Part shown: piece by piece, positions 4,536 to 5,156 of the stretch
How the letters are laid out: every line of letters begins with the position of its first letter
Numbering within the stretch: the first letter of the stretch is position 1
Source: JAVEYA01 sp034003745
GTDB lineage: Bacteria > Bacillota > Peptococcia > DRI-13 > PHAD01
NCBI GenBank assembly: GCA_034003745.1
Contig: JAVEYA010000133.1
Location: 1-5,156 of the forward strand
DNA: 5,156 bases
Direction: 5' to 3'
Translations under genes and position numbers: made by a program
Notes under the pieces: model-generated
Told to the model about the DNA's origin: nothing
Seen by the model: the letters and a program-made list of their open reading frames with translations, nothing else
The model's database searches: none

Positions 4536-5156
4536 ATGAAAAAATTTGATATCGTTGTAATAGGCGGAAGCGCGGCCGGCATTACGGCTGCGGTTACAGC
4601 ACGCAGGCATTATCCGGGGAAAAGCATTTTATTAATCCGAAAAGAAGAGAAAGTCTCCATACCCTGCGGGATCCCTTATGTTTTTGGGACCGTCGGCGAC
4701 CCCTTAAAAAATCTAATCCCTGTGGACAATATGTTGACCGGAAATAAAATTGAAGGGATAGTAGATGAAGCTGTCGATGTAGAGAGAGAGTCTAACATAA
4801 TCACCACGCTTGGGGGTGAAAAGGTCGCCTATGAACGCCTGGTGCTGGCTACCGGTTCCCTCCCTTTAATACCCTCGATACCGGGAGCGGGGCTTAAGAA
4901 TGTTTTTGCTGTAAAAAAAGAGGTACCCTATTTGCAGGCCCTTAAAGAAAAACTTCACCAAAGTAAGAATATCTGCATAATCGGCTGCGGTTTTATTGGG
5001 GTGGAGATTGCGGAAGAATGCAGAAAAGCTTGCCCCGATGTGAACATCTCTATTGTGGAAATGCAGAGAAACTGCCTGCAGCTTGTTTTTGATGAAGAGT
5101 TTAGTCTTCTGGTGGAAAAGAAATTAAACGAACAGAATATCAACCTTCTGCTTGAG
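4536..5156 (+). CDS. FAD/NAD(P)-dependent oxidoreductase, CoA-disulfide reductase/NADH oxidase type, 3' partial
   Basis: The frame opens at ATG 4536, with GGAAAGGTG (4521-4529) 6 nt upstream, and stays open for 207 codons to the right edge; the family is usually 440-560 aa. An N-terminal FAD-binding fold is shown by IVVIGGSAAGITAA (6-19). A single redox Cys, C44 in IPCGIPYVFG, sits where CoA-disulfide reductases, NADH oxidases/peroxidases and NAD(P)H:S0 or polysulfide reductases keep theirs. ATGS (105-108) closes the first FAD section. A second dinucleotide fold, IIGCGFIGVEIAEE (148-161), binds NAD(P)H, with E175 ending its second strand. The enzyme would use NAD(P)H to reduce a disulfide, O2, H2O2 or sulfur in the cytoplasm; the missing C-terminal half, which could carry a rhodanese domain, is needed to choose. 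It follows its own promoter, which shares the CATATG element with the DUF5320 unit. Confidence 0.88.
   Translation, partial: MKKFDIVVIGGSAAGITAAVTARRHYPGKSILLIRKEEKVSIPCGIPYVFGTVGDPLKNLIPVDNMLTGNKIEGIVDEAVDVERESNIITTLGGEKVAYERLVLATGSLPLIPSIPGAGLKNVFAVKKEVPYLQALKEKLHQSKNICIIGCGFIGVEIAEECRKACPDVNISIVEMQRNCLQLVFDEEFSLLVEKKLNEQNINLLLE

Noticed and set aside
4955..5143. 62-aa - strand frame at the right end
   Set aside because: It is antisense to the NAD(P)-binding fold of the oxidoreductase, whose frame is open and motif-rich.

Overview
The window looks like chromosomal DNA of an anaerobic, motile Firmicute, possibly Negativicutes or Peptococcaceae-like. This is inferred from strong GGAGG-type ribosome binding sites, mid-range base composition, CheX-type chemotaxis phosphatases, an encapsulated-ferritin-like protein and a DUF5320 protein. 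No phylogenetic marker is complete enough to fix the genus.

Left part (1-2141, + strand): the C-terminal half of a CCA-adding-type tRNA nucleotidyltransferase (HD domain) enters from the left edge and ends at a clear hairpin terminator. A two-gene chemotaxis unit follows. It has a CheY-like receiver fused to a CheX-like phosphatase domain, overlapped by 10 nt with a stand-alone CheX-like protein. Both carry the E-x2-N-x22-P phosphatase signature.

Middle part (2143-3684, - strand): an AEC-family (auxin efflux carrier) permease converges on the chemotaxis unit, with one base between the stop codons. Upstream of it lie its promoter, a possible leftover gene tail, and a strong bidirectional terminator. 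Then comes a 101-aa ferritin-like protein of the EncFtn type, with no encapsulin-targeting tail and no encapsulin gene in view.

Right part (3685-5156): the intergenic region upstream of the ferritin-like gene holds a perfect 7-1-7 palindrome resembling Fur/PerR operators. It sits between a weak leftward and a good rightward promoter. The rightward promoter leads into what I read as the 3' fossil of a MinD/Mrp-type P-loop ATPase, 5'-truncated and frameshifted at an A7 run. The fossil's restored frame ends in TAATG overlapping the start of an intact DUF5320 gene, which is followed by a terminator. After an AT-rich spacer with its own TTGACA promoter, a single-cysteine FAD/NAD(P) oxidoreductase of the CoA-disulfide reductase/NADH oxidase family begins and runs off the right edge.

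The most interesting signals are a 20-bp element centred on CATATG, matching at 17 of 20 positions between the promoters of the ATPase/DUF5320 unit and the oxidoreductase (with a third partial copy), the Fur/PerR-like box at the ferritin-like gene, and the frameshifted ATPase relic. Together they suggest a redox- or metal-responsive locus that has lost a partner gene. No CRISPR array, tRNA, rRNA, insertion sequence or attachment site was seen.
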